Below, one piece after another: positions 51,596 through 61,056 of a stretch of 64,000 nt of DNA. The position numbers were made by a program, and so were the translations under genes. The first letter of the stretch is position 1. Each line of letters begins with the position of its first letter. The notes under the pieces were generated by a model, which did no database searches, was not told where the DNA came from, and saw nothing but the letters and a program-made list of their open reading frames with translations. This DNA is from Arthrobacter sp. U41 (GTDB taxonomy: Bacteria; Actinomycetota; Actinomycetes; Actinomycetales; Micrococcaceae): contig NZ_VEGI01000006.1 in assembly GCF_007679325.1 (NCBI RefSeq), positions 62,001 to 126,000 on the forward strand, given 5' to 3'.

Positions 51596-52780
51596 ATGCA
51601 GCCGCGCAAGATTGTCCTCCTCGGGTCCACCGGTTCCATCGGCACGCAGGCGATTGACGTCGTCGACGGTGCCCCGCACCTCTTCGAGGTGGTGGCGCTC
51701 AGCGCGGGCGGCGGCAACCTCGACCTCCTGGCCCGGCAGGCCGTCCACACCCGCGCCGGGGCCGTCGGCGTCGCGTCCGGAGACGCGGACGCCCTCAAGG
51801 CAATGATCGACGCCGCCGCCGCCGCGGCCGGCGTGACCGGCTACGGTCCCGAGATCATCACCGGGCCGGACGCCTCCACCCGGATCGCGGAGATCGAGGC
51901 CGACGTGGTGCTCAACGGCATCACCGGCTCGATCGGCCTGGCGCCCACCCTGGCCGCACTTAAGTCCGGCGCCACCCTGGCCCTGGCCAACAAGGAATCC
52001 CTGATTGTCGGCGGCGCGCTGGTCAAGGCCGCGGCCCGGGAGGGGCAGATCGTCCCGGTGGATTCGGAACACTCGGCCATCGCCCAGTGCCTGCGCTCCG
52101 GTTCCGCGGCCGAGGTGGACCGGCTTATCCTCACGGCGTCCGGCGGTCCCTTCCGCGGCATGACCCGCGAGGAGCTGCACGATGTTTCCCCGCAGGATGC
52201 CCTGGCCCACCCCACCTGGGACATGGGGCTGATGGTCACCACCAATTCCGCCAGCCTGGTCAACAAGGGCCTTGAAGTGATTGAGGCGCACCTGCTCTTC
52301 GACATCCCCCTGGACCGGATCGACGTTGTGGTCCACCCGCAGTCCGTGGTCCACTCGATGGTCCAGTTCATCGATGGCTCCACGATCGCCCAGGCCTCAC
52401 CCCCGGATATGCGCCTGCCCATCGCCCTGGGCATGGGCTGGCCGGACCGCGTCCCCGGCTCGGCCCGGTCGTGCGACTGGACCCAGGCCACCAGCTGGAC
52501 CTTCGAACCGCTGGACACCGGGGCGTTCCCCGCCGTCGGACTGGCGAAGGACGCCGCCCGGCAGGGGAGCACCTTCCCGGCAGTCTTCAACGCCGCGAAC
52601 GAGGAAGCCGTCATGGCGTTCCATGCCGGCCGGATCCGGTTCACCGACATCGTCGATACCATCGAAGCAGTCCTCAGCGAACACTCAGGATCCTCCGGGC
52701 TGACGGTGGACTCCGTGCTGGATGCTGAAAGATGGGCACGCGCCCGCACCCACGAACGTTTAGCCGTCAGAAGTGTCTAG
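51596..52780 (+). CDS. dxr: 1-deoxy-D-xylulose 5-phosphate reductoisomerase
   Basis: 394 residues. N-terminal NADPH site [16 protein letters not shown], then [15 protein letters not shown] and [17 protein letters not shown] (metal and substrate), and [20 protein letters not shown]. It converts DXP to MEP, the committed step of the MEP isoprenoid pathway. ATG at 51596. The site-2 protease gene rip1 follows after 33 bases and ispG lies 3 kb downstream, the usual actinobacterial neighbourhood. Confidence 0.97.
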   Translation: MQPRKIVLLGSTGSIGTQAIDVVDGAPHLFEVVALSAGGGNLDLLARQAVHTRAGAVGVASGDADALKAMIDAAAAAAGVTGYGPEIITGPDASTRIAEIEADVVLNGITGSIGLAPTLAALKSGATLALANKESLIVGGALVKAAAREGQIVPVDSEHSAIAQCLRSGSAAEVDRLILTASGGPFRGMTREELHDVSPQDALAHPTWDMGLMVTTNSASLVNKGLEVIEAHLLFDIPLDRIDVVVHPQSVVHSMVQFIDGSTIAQASPPDMRLPIALGMGWPDRVPGSARSCDWTQATSWTFEPLDTGAFPAVGLAKDAARQGSTFPAVFNAANEEAVMAFHAGRIRFTDIVDTIEAVLSEHSGSSGLTVDSVLDAERWARARTHERLAVRSV

Positions 52781-52813
52781 TTTGCCAGTTTCTAGGAAGC
52801 AGCAGAGTCAAGC

Positions 52814-54145
52814 ATGAGCCCCGTCCTCCTCTTTATCCTCGGTGTCGTCTTTGTGGCGAGCGGCATCGCCGTGTCCATTGCCCTGCACGAGGTGGGCCAC
52901 CTGCTGCCGGCCAAGCTCTTCAAGGTCCGGGTCACCAAATACATGATCGGCTTCGGGCCCACGCTCTGGTCCCGCAAGAAGGGCGAGACCGAATACGGTT
53001 TCAAGGCCATTCCGCTGGGCGGCTTCGTCTCCATGATCGGCATGTACCCGCCGAACAAGGACGACGGCACGGTGCGCCCCTCCAGCACCGGCATGTTCCA
53101 GTCCCTGGCCTCGGACGCCCGCTCGCTGGCCCACGAGGAAGTCGGCCCCGCCGACGGCAACCGCGTCTTCTACAAGCTGCCGGTCTGGAAGAAGATCGTT
53201 GTGATGCTGGGCGGGCCGGCCATGAACATGCTGATCGGACTCGCGCTGACGGCCGTGCTGCTGATGGGCTTCGGCATCGCCACTCAGACCACCACCATCG
53301 CCGACGTCTCCAAATGCCAGGTGGCCGCCGGCGAAACCGTGGACCCGGACTCCGCCGACTGCAAGCTCACGCCCGCCGCCGCCGCGGGCCTGTTGCCCAA
53401 CGACGTCATCACCTCCTTCGACGGCAAGGCCGTCACCAGCTGGGAAGAACTCACCGGCTGGATCCGCGCGTCCGCGGACAAGCAGGTCAGAATCACCGTG
53501 GAGCGCGACGGCGTCCCGGTCACCACCACTGTCACGCCGGTCCTCTCCGCGCGTCCCGTAGTGGGCGACGACGGACGCCAGGCCAAGAACGACGACGGCA
53601 CCCTCCAGTACCAGGACGTCGGCTTCCTGGGCATCGGCGCGCAGACCGCCCTGGTGCCGCAGCCGGCGTCGACGGTCCTGCCGATGGCGGGCGAAAACAT
53701 CAAGCAGATCACCGGCGTCGTCCTGAACCTGCCGGCCCGGGTGGCCGGCGTCGCGGAGGCCGCGTTCAGCGAGGCGCCCCGCGACCCCAACGGACCCATC
53801 AGTGTGGTGGGGGTGGGGCGGGTTGCCGGCGAGGTCGCCGCCATGGAACAGGTTCCCATGCAGTCCCGGGTGGCGACCCTGGTGGGGCTCCTGGCCGGCC
53901 TCAACTTCGCCCTGGCCGTCTTCAACCTCATTCCGCTGCTGCCGCTCGACGGCGGCCACGTGGCCGGCGCGCTGTACGAAGGGGCCCGCCGCAGGATCGC
54001 CAAGCTTTTCGGCCGCCCGGACCCCGGCGCCTTCGATATCGCCAAGCTGCTCCCGGTGACCTACGTGGTGGCGGTGCTGCTGATGGGCATGGGCGCCCTG
54101 CTGATTTACGCGGACATCGTCAAGCCCGTCAACCTCTTCGGCTGA
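52814..54145 (+). CDS. rip1: RIP metalloprotease Rip1 (RseP/site-2 protease)
   Basis: 443 residues with membrane helices at both ends. Zinc site HEVGH at residues 25-29 in SIALHEVGHLLPAKLF; third ligand Asp379 in FNLIPLLPLDGGH. A PDZ domain lies in between (about 165-260: LLPNDVITSFDGKAVTSWEE). Rip1 cleaves membrane anti-sigma factors and other single-pass proteins. The loop at about 80-115 (NKDDGTVRPSSTGMF to ASDARSLAHEEV) is the actinobacterial insertion. Follows dxr by 33 bases. Confidence 0.95.
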   Translation: MSPVLLFILGVVFVASGIAVSIALHEVGHLLPAKLFKVRVTKYMIGFGPTLWSRKKGETEYGFKAIPLGGFVSMIGMYPPNKDDGTVRPSSTGMFQSLASDARSLAHEEVGPADGNRVFYKLPVWKKIVVMLGGPAMNMLIGLALTAVLLMGFGIATQTTTIADVSKCQVAAGETVDPDSADCKLTPAAAAGLLPNDVITSFDGKAVTSWEELTGWIRASADKQVRITVERDGVPVTTTVTPVLSARPVVGDDGRQAKNDDGTLQYQDVGFLGIGAQTALVPQPASTVLPMAGENIKQITGVVLNLPARVAGVAEAAFSEAPRDPNGPISVVGVGRVAGEVAAMEQVPMQSRVATLVGLLAGLNFALAVFNLIPLLPLDGGHVAGALYEGARRRIAKLFGRPDPGAFDIAKLLPVTYVVAVLLMGMGALLIYADIVKPVNLFG

Positions 54146-54189
54146 CCTGGCGGCTTCGGCGGTCCTGCGCAGGCGCCCTCCCGGGCCAA

Positions 54190-54290
54190 CCGGATTGTGC
54201 TGATTTCTCAATATCAGCCTATTGTGACTTATTTTTAGTAATCAATTGAAAGTGATTGATTATCTAAGATCAGCCCTTTAGGGTGGGGCT
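54190..54290 (+). promoter_or_regulatory. AT-rich promoter region of the SatD-like gene
   Basis: About 100 bases far richer in A/T than anything nearby, between rip1 and the SatD-like gene. It contains the inverted repeat AATCAAT-N8-ATTGATT (54240-54261), a smaller CTGAT-N8-ATCAG repeat, TTGTGA and TATCTA elements. The repeat is a candidate operator, perhaps for the HTH in the SatD-like protein itself. Confidence 0.55.
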
Positions 54291-55079
54291 ATGTACGTGA
54301 TGACCATCGACCAGCGCGGCAGCAGCGCCGACGTGGACCGTGTCCCGGGCCTCCTGGCGGAGCTGACCGGGCTGTCCACGGCCGGGCGCTTCGAGCGTTC
54401 CGTGGGAGACGAGGTCCAAGGCGTCGTGGAGCGCCCGGACGAAGTGGTCGACATTGCACTGCACGCCCTGAGAAGCGGACGCTGGTACGTGGGCATCGGG
54501 GTGGGGGCGGTGGACCGGCCCCTGCCTGCCAGCCCGAGGGAAGGCTCCGGGCCGGCCTTCGTGGCCGCGCGGGTGGCCGTCGAGAACGCCAAGTCCGGAT
54601 CAGCGCATGTGCCGCTGGCCATTGTCTCCGGAGGACTGCGCCGCGGAGCGGCCGCGCCGTCGCCCGCAGGATCTGCCGGCGCCCGCGCCTGCGCCAATGC
54701 CGAGGCGGTGCTGCGGCTGATCGGGCGGCTCGTCCAGGACCGGACTGCCGCCCAATGGAAGGTCGTGGATGTGCTGCGCTCGGTGCAGCACGGCCACTCC
54801 GGCACACACGGCACGCAGAAAATCGCTGCCAAGGAACTGGGAATTACCGAACAATCGGTGAGCCGTGCGCTGCTGCGCTCCGGCTGGCAGGAAGAATGGG
54901 CCGCGAGGCCGGCGGCGGAAATGCTGCTGTCCTTCGCCCATGAAGCAATCACCGGCACCGGCGACGCTGGCGAGCAACCTGCGGACCAGGCCCGGGATGC
55001 GGGCGTGGGCCGGCACCCGGATTCCCGCCCCCGGGACAGTACAGAAGGAGACCGGTGGACGCGCTCTGGATCACGCTGA
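54291..55079 (+). CDS. SatD-like protein with C-terminal HTH
   Basis: 262 residues. The SatD family pattern is present: MYVMTIDQRGS (Asp7), RSVGDEVQG (Gly39-Asp40-Glu41), WYVGIGVGAV and GPAFVAARVAVENAK. A C-terminal sigma-like HTH follows (KIAAKELGITEQSVSRALLR, about residues 177-197). SatD was named for secretion and acid tolerance in streptococci; its chemistry is unknown. The spaced Asp and GDE residues recall nucleotide-cyclase palm domains, which is only a hypothesis. ATG at 54291 follows GGGTGGGG. Overlaps the next gene by 25 bases. Confidence 0.8.
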   Translation: MYVMTIDQRGSSADVDRVPGLLAELTGLSTAGRFERSVGDEVQGVVERPDEVVDIALHALRSGRWYVGIGVGAVDRPLPASPREGSGPAFVAARVAVENAKSGSAHVPLAIVSGGLRRGAAAPSPAGSAGARACANAEAVLRLIGRLVQDRTAAQWKVVDVLRSVQHGHSGTHGTQKIAAKELGITEQSVSRALLRSGWQEEWAARPAAEMLLSFAHEAITGTGDAGEQPADQARDAGVGRHPDSRPRDSTEGDRWTRSGSR

Positions 55080-55573
55080 CCCTGCTCACTGCCGGCTTCG
55101 TCGGCTGGCCCGTAACCGCCCTGGTCTTCCGGCTCGCCCGCACCATCGACGACAGGGCCGACGCCGGCGCCGCCGACCCGGCCAATGACCCCGCGGCGGA
55201 TGTCACCGTCGACCACCCGACCGCCGGCGCTTCCATCACCGCTACTTCCGGCACCGCTACTTCCGGCAGCGGCAGTTCCGACGCCGGCCCTGCGGCTTCG
55301 GCGGCAGGCTCGGCGACCGTCTCGGTCAGCAGCGTGCGGATTTTGCGCGGCGGCGCGATCATCGGTGTGCTGGAGCGGCTGGCGGTCTGCCTCGCCATTC
55401 TCGCCGGCGAACCGGTGGCCATCGCCTACGTGGTTGCCATCAAGGGACTGGGCCGCTTTGCCGAGCTGAAGGAGACGCCGGTTGCCGCGGAGCGGTTCAT
55501 CATCGGCACCCTCACCTCCCTGTTGTGGGCCGCCGGCGTCGCAGCCCTGGCCAAAGTGCTCTTCCTGGGCTGA
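55055..55573 (+). CDS. small membrane protein, partner of the SatD-like gene
   Basis: 172 residues. A first helix (LWITLTLLTAGFVGWPVTALVF), a roughly 60-residue Ser/Thr/Ala/Gly-rich low-complexity segment (about 35-95), then two helices around GVLERLAVCLAILAGEPVAI and FIIGTLTSLLWAAGVAAL, joined by KGLGRFAELKE. Not assigned to a named family. The 25-base overlap with the SatD-like gene shows that they are cotranslated, and similar small membrane genes accompany SatD homologues elsewhere. Function unknown. Confidence 0.7.
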   Translation: MDALWITLTLLTAGFVGWPVTALVFRLARTIDDRADAGAADPANDPAADVTVDHPTAGASITATSGTATSGSGSSDAGPAASAAGSATVSVSSVRILRGGAIIGVLERLAVCLAILAGEPVAIAYVVAIKGLGRFAELKETPVAAERFIIGTLTSLLWAAGVAALAKVLFLG

Positions 55574-55626
55574 CCGCGGCAGGCGCCCGGATGGGTACCT
55601 GCCCGGCGGAGCGATAGTGTATCCAT

Positions 55627-55920
55627 ATGACTGTTTTTGCTGTTGAGTACGTCTACGACGCCGAATCCTCCGAAGCCCGCGACGCCACCCGCCCCGCGCA
55701 CCGCGAATGGACCGCAGGACTTGCCCAGGAGGGAACGCTGCTCGCCAGCGGCCCCTACGGCGACGGCGCCGGTGCCCTGCTCATCTTCAAGGCCGCCGAC
55801 GAGCAGGCCCTGAACGAGGTCCTCAAGCAGGATCCCTTCGCCTCCGCCGGTGCCATCTCAGGTACCCGCACCATGGTGTGGGCACCTGTGACCGGCCTCC
55901 TGGCCGGCCACGCCGCCTGA
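55627..55920 (+). CDS. YciI-family protein
   Basis: 97 residues, the normal size of the YciI ferredoxin-like fold. [20 protein letters not shown] contains the family His, and the DPF motif is in [13 protein letters not shown]. Some YciI proteins act as dehalogenase-like or dimeric accessory enzymes; most are uncharacterised. A separate short gene 53 bases after the small membrane gene and 52 bases before ispG, with no overlap to either. Cytoplasmic. Role unknown. Confidence 0.88.
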   Translation: MTVFAVEYVYDAESSEARDATRPAHREWTAGLAQEGTLLASGPYGDGAGALLIFKAADEQALNEVLKQDPFASAGAISGTRTMVWAPVTGLLAGHAA

Positions 55921-55972
55921 CCAGCCCCGCCAGACCTACTTCGCTACACCTACTTCGATACAAGGAGTCCAT

Positions 55973-57139
55973 GTGACCTCGGTCAGCCTGGGAATGCCTG
56001 CAGCACCGCCCCCCGTCCTTGCGCCCCGCCGCAAAACCCGCCAGATCAAGGTGGGCTCGGTGGGCGTCGGTTCCGATTCGCCCATCAGCGTGCAGTCGAT
56101 GACCACCACGCCCACCACGGACATCAACGCCACCTTGCAGCAGATCGCCGAGCTCACAGCGTCCGGCTGCGACATCGTGCGCGTCGCCTGCCCGTCTGCG
56201 GACGACGCCGAGGCGCTGCCGATCATCGCCAAGAAGTCCCAGATCCCGGTGATCGCGGACATCCACTTCCAGCCGAAGTACGTCTTTGCCGCCATCGAGG
56301 CAGGCTGTGCCGCCGTCCGCGTGAACCCCGGCAACATCCGCAAGTTCGATGACCAGGTCAAGGAGATCGCGCGCGCGGCGAAGGACCACGGCACCTCGAT
56401 CCGGATCGGCATCAACGCCGGATCGCTGGAGCCCGGCATCCTGAAGAAGTACGGCAAGGCCACCCCGGAAGCCCTCGTGGAATCTGCCGTCTGGGAGGCC
56501 TCGCTGTTCGAAGAGCACGGCTTCAACGACTTCAAGATCTCGGTCAAGCACAACGATCCCGTGATTATGGTTGCCGCCTACGAGATGCTCGCCGAACAGG
56601 GCGACTGGCCGCTGCACCTTGGCGTCACGGAGGCCGGTCCCGCGTTCCAGGGCACCATCAAGTCGGCCACGGCTTTCGGTGCACTGCTCTCCCGCGGCAT
56701 CGGTGACACCATCCGCGTGTCCCTCTCCGCGCCGCCGGTGGAGGAGATCAAGGTGGGAAACCAGATCCTGCAGTCGCTCAACCTGCGCCCGCGCAAGCTC
56801 GAGATCGTCTCCTGCCCGTCCTGCGGCCGCGCCCAGGTGGACGTGTACACGCTCGCCGAGCAGGTCACCGCCGGGCTGGAAGGCATGGAGATCCCGCTGC
56901 GCGTTGCCGTGATGGGCTGCGTCGTGAACGGGCCGGGCGAAGCCCGCGAAGCCGATCTGGGCGTCGCGTCGGGCAACGGCAAGGGCCAGATCTTTGTGAA
57001 GGGCGAGGTCATCAAGACTGTTCCCGAAAGCCAGATTGTTGAGACACTGATCGAAGAGGCCATGCGTATCGCCGAAGAGATGGGGGAGGCCGATGGCGAA
57101 GATGCTGTCAAGGGTAGCCCCGTGGTTAGCGTCTCGTAA
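55973..57139 (+). CDS. ispG: 4-hydroxy-3-methylbut-2-en-1-yl diphosphate synthase (flavodoxin)
   Basis: 388 residues. N-terminal TIM barrel ([28 protein letters not shown]) and a C-terminal 4Fe-4S domain with Cys281, Cys284 ([10 protein letters not shown]) and Cys316 ([11 protein letters not shown]). It reduces MEcPP to HMBPP, the penultimate MEP-pathway step, so it complements dxr 4 kb upstream. GTG at 55973 follows AAGGAG; an ATG two bases earlier is out of frame and stops at once. The last 47 bases overlap the GNAT gene. Confidence 0.97.
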   Translation: MTSVSLGMPAAPPPVLAPRRKTRQIKVGSVGVGSDSPISVQSMTTTPTTDINATLQQIAELTASGCDIVRVACPSADDAEALPIIAKKSQIPVIADIHFQPKYVFAAIEAGCAAVRVNPGNIRKFDDQVKEIARAAKDHGTSIRIGINAGSLEPGILKKYGKATPEALVESAVWEASLFEEHGFNDFKISVKHNDPVIMVAAYEMLAEQGDWPLHLGVTEAGPAFQGTIKSATAFGALLSRGIGDTIRVSLSAPPVEEIKVGNQILQSLNLRPRKLEIVSCPSCGRAQVDVYTLAEQVTAGLEGMEIPLRVAVMGCVVNGPGEAREADLGVASGNGKGQIFVKGEVIKTVPESQIVETLIEEAMRIAEEMGEADGEDAVKGSPVVSVS

Positions 57140-57989
57140 GGACGGCGCCGGAACCGGCGTCGCCGTCCGGACCCTGGGGGGATCGGACACCTCCCAGCTG
57201 CGGGACCTGGCCCGGCAGGACGCCGTGGCCAATGTCTTTATCCTGTCCCATCTGGAGTCGGCCGGTTCGGCGGCTCCCACCGCCGGCGGCGCCAGCATCC
57301 TTGGCGTGTTCGACGGCGGCACCCTCCTCGGGGCCTGCTGGGCCGGCGCGAACCTGGTGCCGGTACAGCTGGGCCCGGAGCTTGCCGGCGCGGTTGCACT
57401 CGCCGCGCACCGCTCGGGCCGCCGGTACGCCTCCATCTTTGGTCCTGCCGACTCGGTGCTTGCCCTGTACGAGGGGCTGGAACAGTTCGGCCAGGCGGCC
57501 CATGAAATCCGCGAGGACCAGCCGCTGCTGACGATTGCCGGGCCGCCCGCCGTGGCTCCGAATCCGCAGCTGGGCTTTGGCCAGCTGGCGGACTTCGATA
57601 AAATACTGCCCGCGTGTGCGGCGATGTTCGAAGAGGAAGTGGGCTATTCCCCCTACCTGGGCGGCCGGGAGTACTACAGCCGCCGGGTCAAGGGGCTCAT
57701 CCGTGAGGGGCATTCCCTGGTCCACCTCGACGCCGCCGGCGAGGTGGTCTTCAAAGCGGAACTTGGCGCGGTCACCCCGGAGGTGACGCAGGTCCAGGGC
57801 GTGTGGATGAACCCCTCCCTCCGGGGCCAGGGCCTCAGCGCCGGATACATGGCCGCCGTCGTGGTCCTGGCCCAAACCCGGGCGCCGGTCACCAGCCTCT
57901 ACGTGAACAACTTCAACACCAGGGCGAGGGCGACGTATGACCGGGTGGGTTTCCGCCAGGTCGGCACGTTCGCCACCGTACTGTTCTAA
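57093..57989 (+). CDS. GNAT acetyltransferase with DUF4081-like N-domain
   Basis: 298 residues. The N-terminal half ([40 protein letters not shown]) is the DUF4081-like module; the C-terminal GNAT domain has [20 protein letters not shown], the acetyl-CoA pyrophosphate loop, and [18 protein letters not shown]. This gene follows ispG and precedes proS in many actinobacteria, but its substrate is unknown. The ATG at 57093 lies inside ispG after GGGGAGG; a later start would shorten an unconserved 20-residue tail. Confidence 0.85.
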   Translation: MAKMLSRVAPWLASRKDGAGTGVAVRTLGGSDTSQLRDLARQDAVANVFILSHLESAGSAAPTAGGASILGVFDGGTLLGACWAGANLVPVQLGPELAGAVALAAHRSGRRYASIFGPADSVLALYEGLEQFGQAAHEIREDQPLLTIAGPPAVAPNPQLGFGQLADFDKILPACAAMFEEEVGYSPYLGGREYYSRRVKGLIREGHSLVHLDAAGEVVFKAELGAVTPEVTQVQGVWMNPSLRGQGLSAGYMAAVVVLAQTRAPVTSLYVNNFNTRARATYDRVGFRQVGTFATVLF

Positions 57990-58393
57990 CTCCGGCACGG
58001 TTTTAACTTCAGTGCTCTTCTATCCCGGTGGTAACACTGGCCACACGGAAAATATCTGGGTGCGGACTCTTGTTTTCGTGTCGCGCGTCACATAGGTTCG
58101 ATCTAGCCGTGTCGCTTGGGCACGTGTTTCCCCGGGAGCAACAGCCGGGGGTGCAGACGCCCTGGAGGGCAACACAACGGAACTCACAGCCAGGACTTTG
58201 GCGGTGCTGGGGCCGCGGAGCCACGCCATGACAGGATGACCAGCCGGAGACGGCCAGGGGCTTCCGTCAGTTATGGCGTGGCTCTTCTGCGTCCGGGCTG
58301 ACGGTAGATTAGTACCTAGACTCTTGTGCCGGTTGCCCGGTTGCCCGGTTTTTACTGTTGCCCAGCACCTTCCCAGAAACGGATAGATACCCA
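57990..58393 (+). promoter_or_regulatory. structured non-coding leader between the GNAT gene and proS
   Basis: 404 bases without a credible gene. A possible promoter is TTGTTT-17-TAGGTT (58070-58098). After it come CCCCGG/CCGGGG (about 58130-58150), GCCC-TGGA-GGGC (about 58159-58170) and a large hairpin: GAGCCACGCCAT (58218-58229) pairs exactly with ATGGCGTGGCTC (58273-58284), with GCCG-GAGA-CGGC inside. No T-run follows. Nearer proS are TAGATT (58305) and a GGTTGCCC direct repeat (58331-58347). No known riboswitch class was recognised. Confidence 0.6.
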
Positions 58394-60205
58394 GTGGTCC
58401 TTCGACTCTCCAAGCTGTTCCTGCGCACCCTGCGTGAAGATCCCGCCGACGCCGAAGTGGCCAGCCACCGGCTCCTGGTCCGCGCCGGGTACATCCGCCG
58501 TGCCGCCCCGGGCATCTACACTTGGCTTCCGCTGGGCCTGAGCGTGCTGCGCAAGGTGGAGACGGTCATCCGCGAGGAAATGTCCGCCATCGGCGCGCAG
58601 GAAGTCCACTTCCCGGCCCTGCTGCCTAAGGAACCCTACGAGGCCACCAACCGCTGGACCGAGTACGGCGAGGGCATCTTCCGGCTCAAGGACCGCAAGG
58701 GCAATGATTACCTGCTGGCGCCCACGCACGAGGAAATGTTCACCCTGCTGGTCAAGGACCTGTACTCCTCGTACAAGGACCTGCCGCTGAGCATCTACCA
58801 GATCCAGAACAAGTACCGCGACGAGGCACGTCCCCGGGCGGGCCTGCTGCGCGGCCGCGAATTCATCATGAAGGATTCCTACTCCTTCGACGTCGACGAC
58901 GCCGGCCTGGACGCCAGCTACGAGGCGCACCGCGGCGCCTACCTAAAGATCTTCGAGCGCCTGGGCCTCGAGGTTGTTCCCGTCTCCGCCACCGCCGGTG
59001 CCATGGGCGGGTCCAAGAGCGAGGAATTTCTGCACCCCACCGAGATCGGCGAGGACACCTTCGTCCGCTCCGCCGGCGGGTACGCGGCCAACGTCGAGGC
59101 CGTCACCACCGTGGTCCCCGCGGACATCGACTTCAGCAACGCCCCGGCCGCCGAGGTCCGGGACACCCCGGATACCCCCACCATCGAGACGCTCGTCGAT
59201 GCCGCCAACGTCCTGGTGCCCCGGGCAGAGGCCGACGGCGGCGCCTGGACTGCCGCTGACACGCTCAAGAACGTCGTCCTCGCCGTCACCCTGCCCACCG
59301 GCGAACGCCAGATCGTCGTCATCGGCGTTCCGGGCGACCGCGGCGTGGACCTCAAGCGCGTGGAAGCGAACATCGGATCCTTCCTGCCGATCGCCGGTGA
59401 GATCACCCTCGAAGCCGCCGGCGAGGAGGACCTCAAGAAGCAGCCCCTCATCGTCAAGGGCTACCTCGGACCGGGCCTGTCCCTCGACGCTCCGCTGCTC
59501 GGCACCGAAGGGGCCGCCAAGCTGCTGTACCTGGTGGATCCCCGGGTGGTCAGCGGTACCGCATGGGTCACCGGCGCCAACGAGGCCGGCAAGCACGTCT
59601 TCGGCCTGGTCGCAGGACGCGACTTCGGCTGGGACGGCGTCATCGAGTGCACCGAGGTGCGCGCCGGCGACGAAGCCCCGGACGGCTCCGGCCCGCTGGA
59701 AACCGCCCGCGGCATCGAAATGGGCCACATCTTCCAGCTCGGCCGCAAGTATGCCGAAGCCCTGGAGCTGAAAGTCCTGGACCAGAACGGCAAGCAGGTG
59801 GTGGTGACCATGGGATCCTACGGCGTCGGCGTCACCCGCGCCGTCGCGGCCCTGGCCGAATCCAACCACGACGACAAGGGCCTCGTCTGGCCCCGCGCCG
59901 TCGCGCCGGCCGATGTCCACGTTGTGGCCGTGGGCCGCGGCGAGGAAATCTTCGCCGCCGCCGAGAAGCTGGCCCTCGAACTTGAAGCCGCCGGTCTCGA
60001 CGTGATCTACGACGACCGTCCCAAGGTGTCTCCGGGTGTGAAGTTCGGCGATGCGGAACTGGTGGGCGTGCCGACCATCCTCGCCGTCGGGCGCGGCCTG
60101 GTGGACGGCGTGGTCGAGATCAAGGACCGCCGCAGCGGCAACGCTGAAAACATCGCCGTTGAGAAGGCTGTCGACTACGTGGTCGACGCCGTCCGCAACC
60201 ACTAA
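58394..60205 (+). CDS. proS: prolyl-tRNA synthetase
   Basis: 603 residues from GTG at 58394, giving the standard actinobacterial start ([20 protein letters not shown]); an earlier in-frame start would add an unconserved tail. Class II motif 2 ([20 protein letters not shown]), an inserted YbaK-like editing domain (about 230-390) that clears Ala-tRNA-Pro, motif 3 ([16 protein letters not shown]) and an anticodon-binding C-terminus. This is the bacterial-type (ProS1) enzyme. Preceded by the structured leader, followed after 15 bases by a TSUP permease. Confidence 0.96.
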   Translation: MVLRLSKLFLRTLREDPADAEVASHRLLVRAGYIRRAAPGIYTWLPLGLSVLRKVETVIREEMSAIGAQEVHFPALLPKEPYEATNRWTEYGEGIFRLKDRKGNDYLLAPTHEEMFTLLVKDLYSSYKDLPLSIYQIQNKYRDEARPRAGLLRGREFIMKDSYSFDVDDAGLDASYEAHRGAYLKIFERLGLEVVPVSATAGAMGGSKSEEFLHPTEIGEDTFVRSAGGYAANVEAVTTVVPADIDFSNAPAAEVRDTPDTPTIETLVDAANVLVPRAEADGGAWTAADTLKNVVLAVTLPTGERQIVVIGVPGDRGVDLKRVEANIGSFLPIAGEITLEAAGEEDLKKQPLIVKGYLGPGLSLDAPLLGTEGAAKLLYLVDPRVVSGTAWVTGANEAGKHVFGLVAGRDFGWDGVIECTEVRAGDEAPDGSGPLETARGIEMGHIFQLGRKYAEALELKVLDQNGKQVVVTMGSYGVGVTRAVAALAESNHDDKGLVWPRAVAPADVHVVAVGRGEEIFAAAEKLALELEAAGLDVIYDDRPKVSPGVKFGDAELVGVPTILAVGRGLVDGVVEIKDRRSGNAENIAVEKAVDYVVDAVRNH

Positions 60206-60220
60206 CCCGCCCTTCCAGGC

Positions 60221-61015
60221 GTGGTTTCCGGACTCGAATCGATCGAGCTCAGCACCCTCATCCTGATCGTGGTCGCCGGCTTCGCCGCGGGCTGGGTCGA
60301 TGCCGTCGTCGGCGGCGGGGGACTGATCCAGCTCCCGGCGATGCTGCTGGTGCCGGGCATCAGCCCGGTGCAGGCGCTGGCGACGAACAAGATGGGGTCG
60401 ATTTTCGGCACCGCCACCAGCGCCGTTACGTATTACGGGCGGGTGCGGCCGGATCTGCGCACAGCGCTGCCCATGGCCGTCATTGCCATGGCCGGGAGCT
60501 TTGGCGGGGCCGTGCTCGCGGCCAACCTCCCGGCCAGCGTGTTCAAACCCATCATCGTGGTGGCGCTGGTCGCCGTCGCGCTGTTCACCGCGTTCCGGCC
60601 CAACGTGGGGGAGCTGACCAAGCTGCGGCACAACGGCCACCGGCACTATGTGCTGGCATGCTTGATCGGCGGTGTGATCGGCTTCTACGACGGACTGATC
60701 GGCCCCGGCACCGGGTCCTTCCTGGTCATCGCGCTGGTCTCGGCCATGGGCTATGCCTTCCTCGAAGCCAGTGCCAAGGCGAAGATCGTGAACATGGCCA
60801 CGAACGCCGGGGCGCTGTTGTTCTTCGTGCCGCACGGTGCCGTGCTGTGGGGTCTTGGGCTGGTCCTTGGCGTTGCGAACATGGCAGGCGGCTACCTCGG
60901 CGCCCGGACGGCCGTGACGCAGGGAAACAAATTCATCCGCATTGTGTTCCTCGCCGTGGTGGCGGCGCTGATCGTCAAGCTGGGCTCCGACATCTGGTAC
61001 GACAACTTCGCCTGA
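60221..61015 (+). CDS. TSUP family permease (sulfite exporter TauE/SafE-like)
   Basis: 264 residues, about eight helices in two repeats. The family signature is GFAAGWVDAVVGGGGLIQLP in the first half and GVIGFYDGLIGPGTGSFLVI in the second. Such permeases move sulfite, sulfoacetate or other organosulfur anions; the substrate here is unknown. GTG at 60221 starts 15 bases after proS, which could mean readthrough from it. The decarboxylase gene follows after 41 bases on the same strand. Confidence 0.88.
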   Translation: MVSGLESIELSTLILIVVAGFAAGWVDAVVGGGGLIQLPAMLLVPGISPVQALATNKMGSIFGTATSAVTYYGRVRPDLRTALPMAVIAMAGSFGGAVLAANLPASVFKPIIVVALVAVALFTAFRPNVGELTKLRHNGHRHYVLACLIGGVIGFYDGLIGPGTGSFLVIALVSAMGYAFLEASAKAKIVNMATNAGALLFFVPHGAVLWGLGLVLGVANMAGGYLGARTAVTQGNKFIRIVFLAVVAALIVKLGSDIWYDNFA

Positions 61016-61056
61016 CACCCCTCCCCGTCCCCTCGCCCCGGGCGTAGCATGCAGCT

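Noticed and set aside
58100..58300. Cobalamin, glycine, T-box or SAM riboswitch before proS
   Set aside because: Short similarities (AGCCGGAGACGGCC to the B12 box; CGGAACTCACAG to the glycine aptamer) are not supported by the rest of any consensus, and proS is not a typical target.
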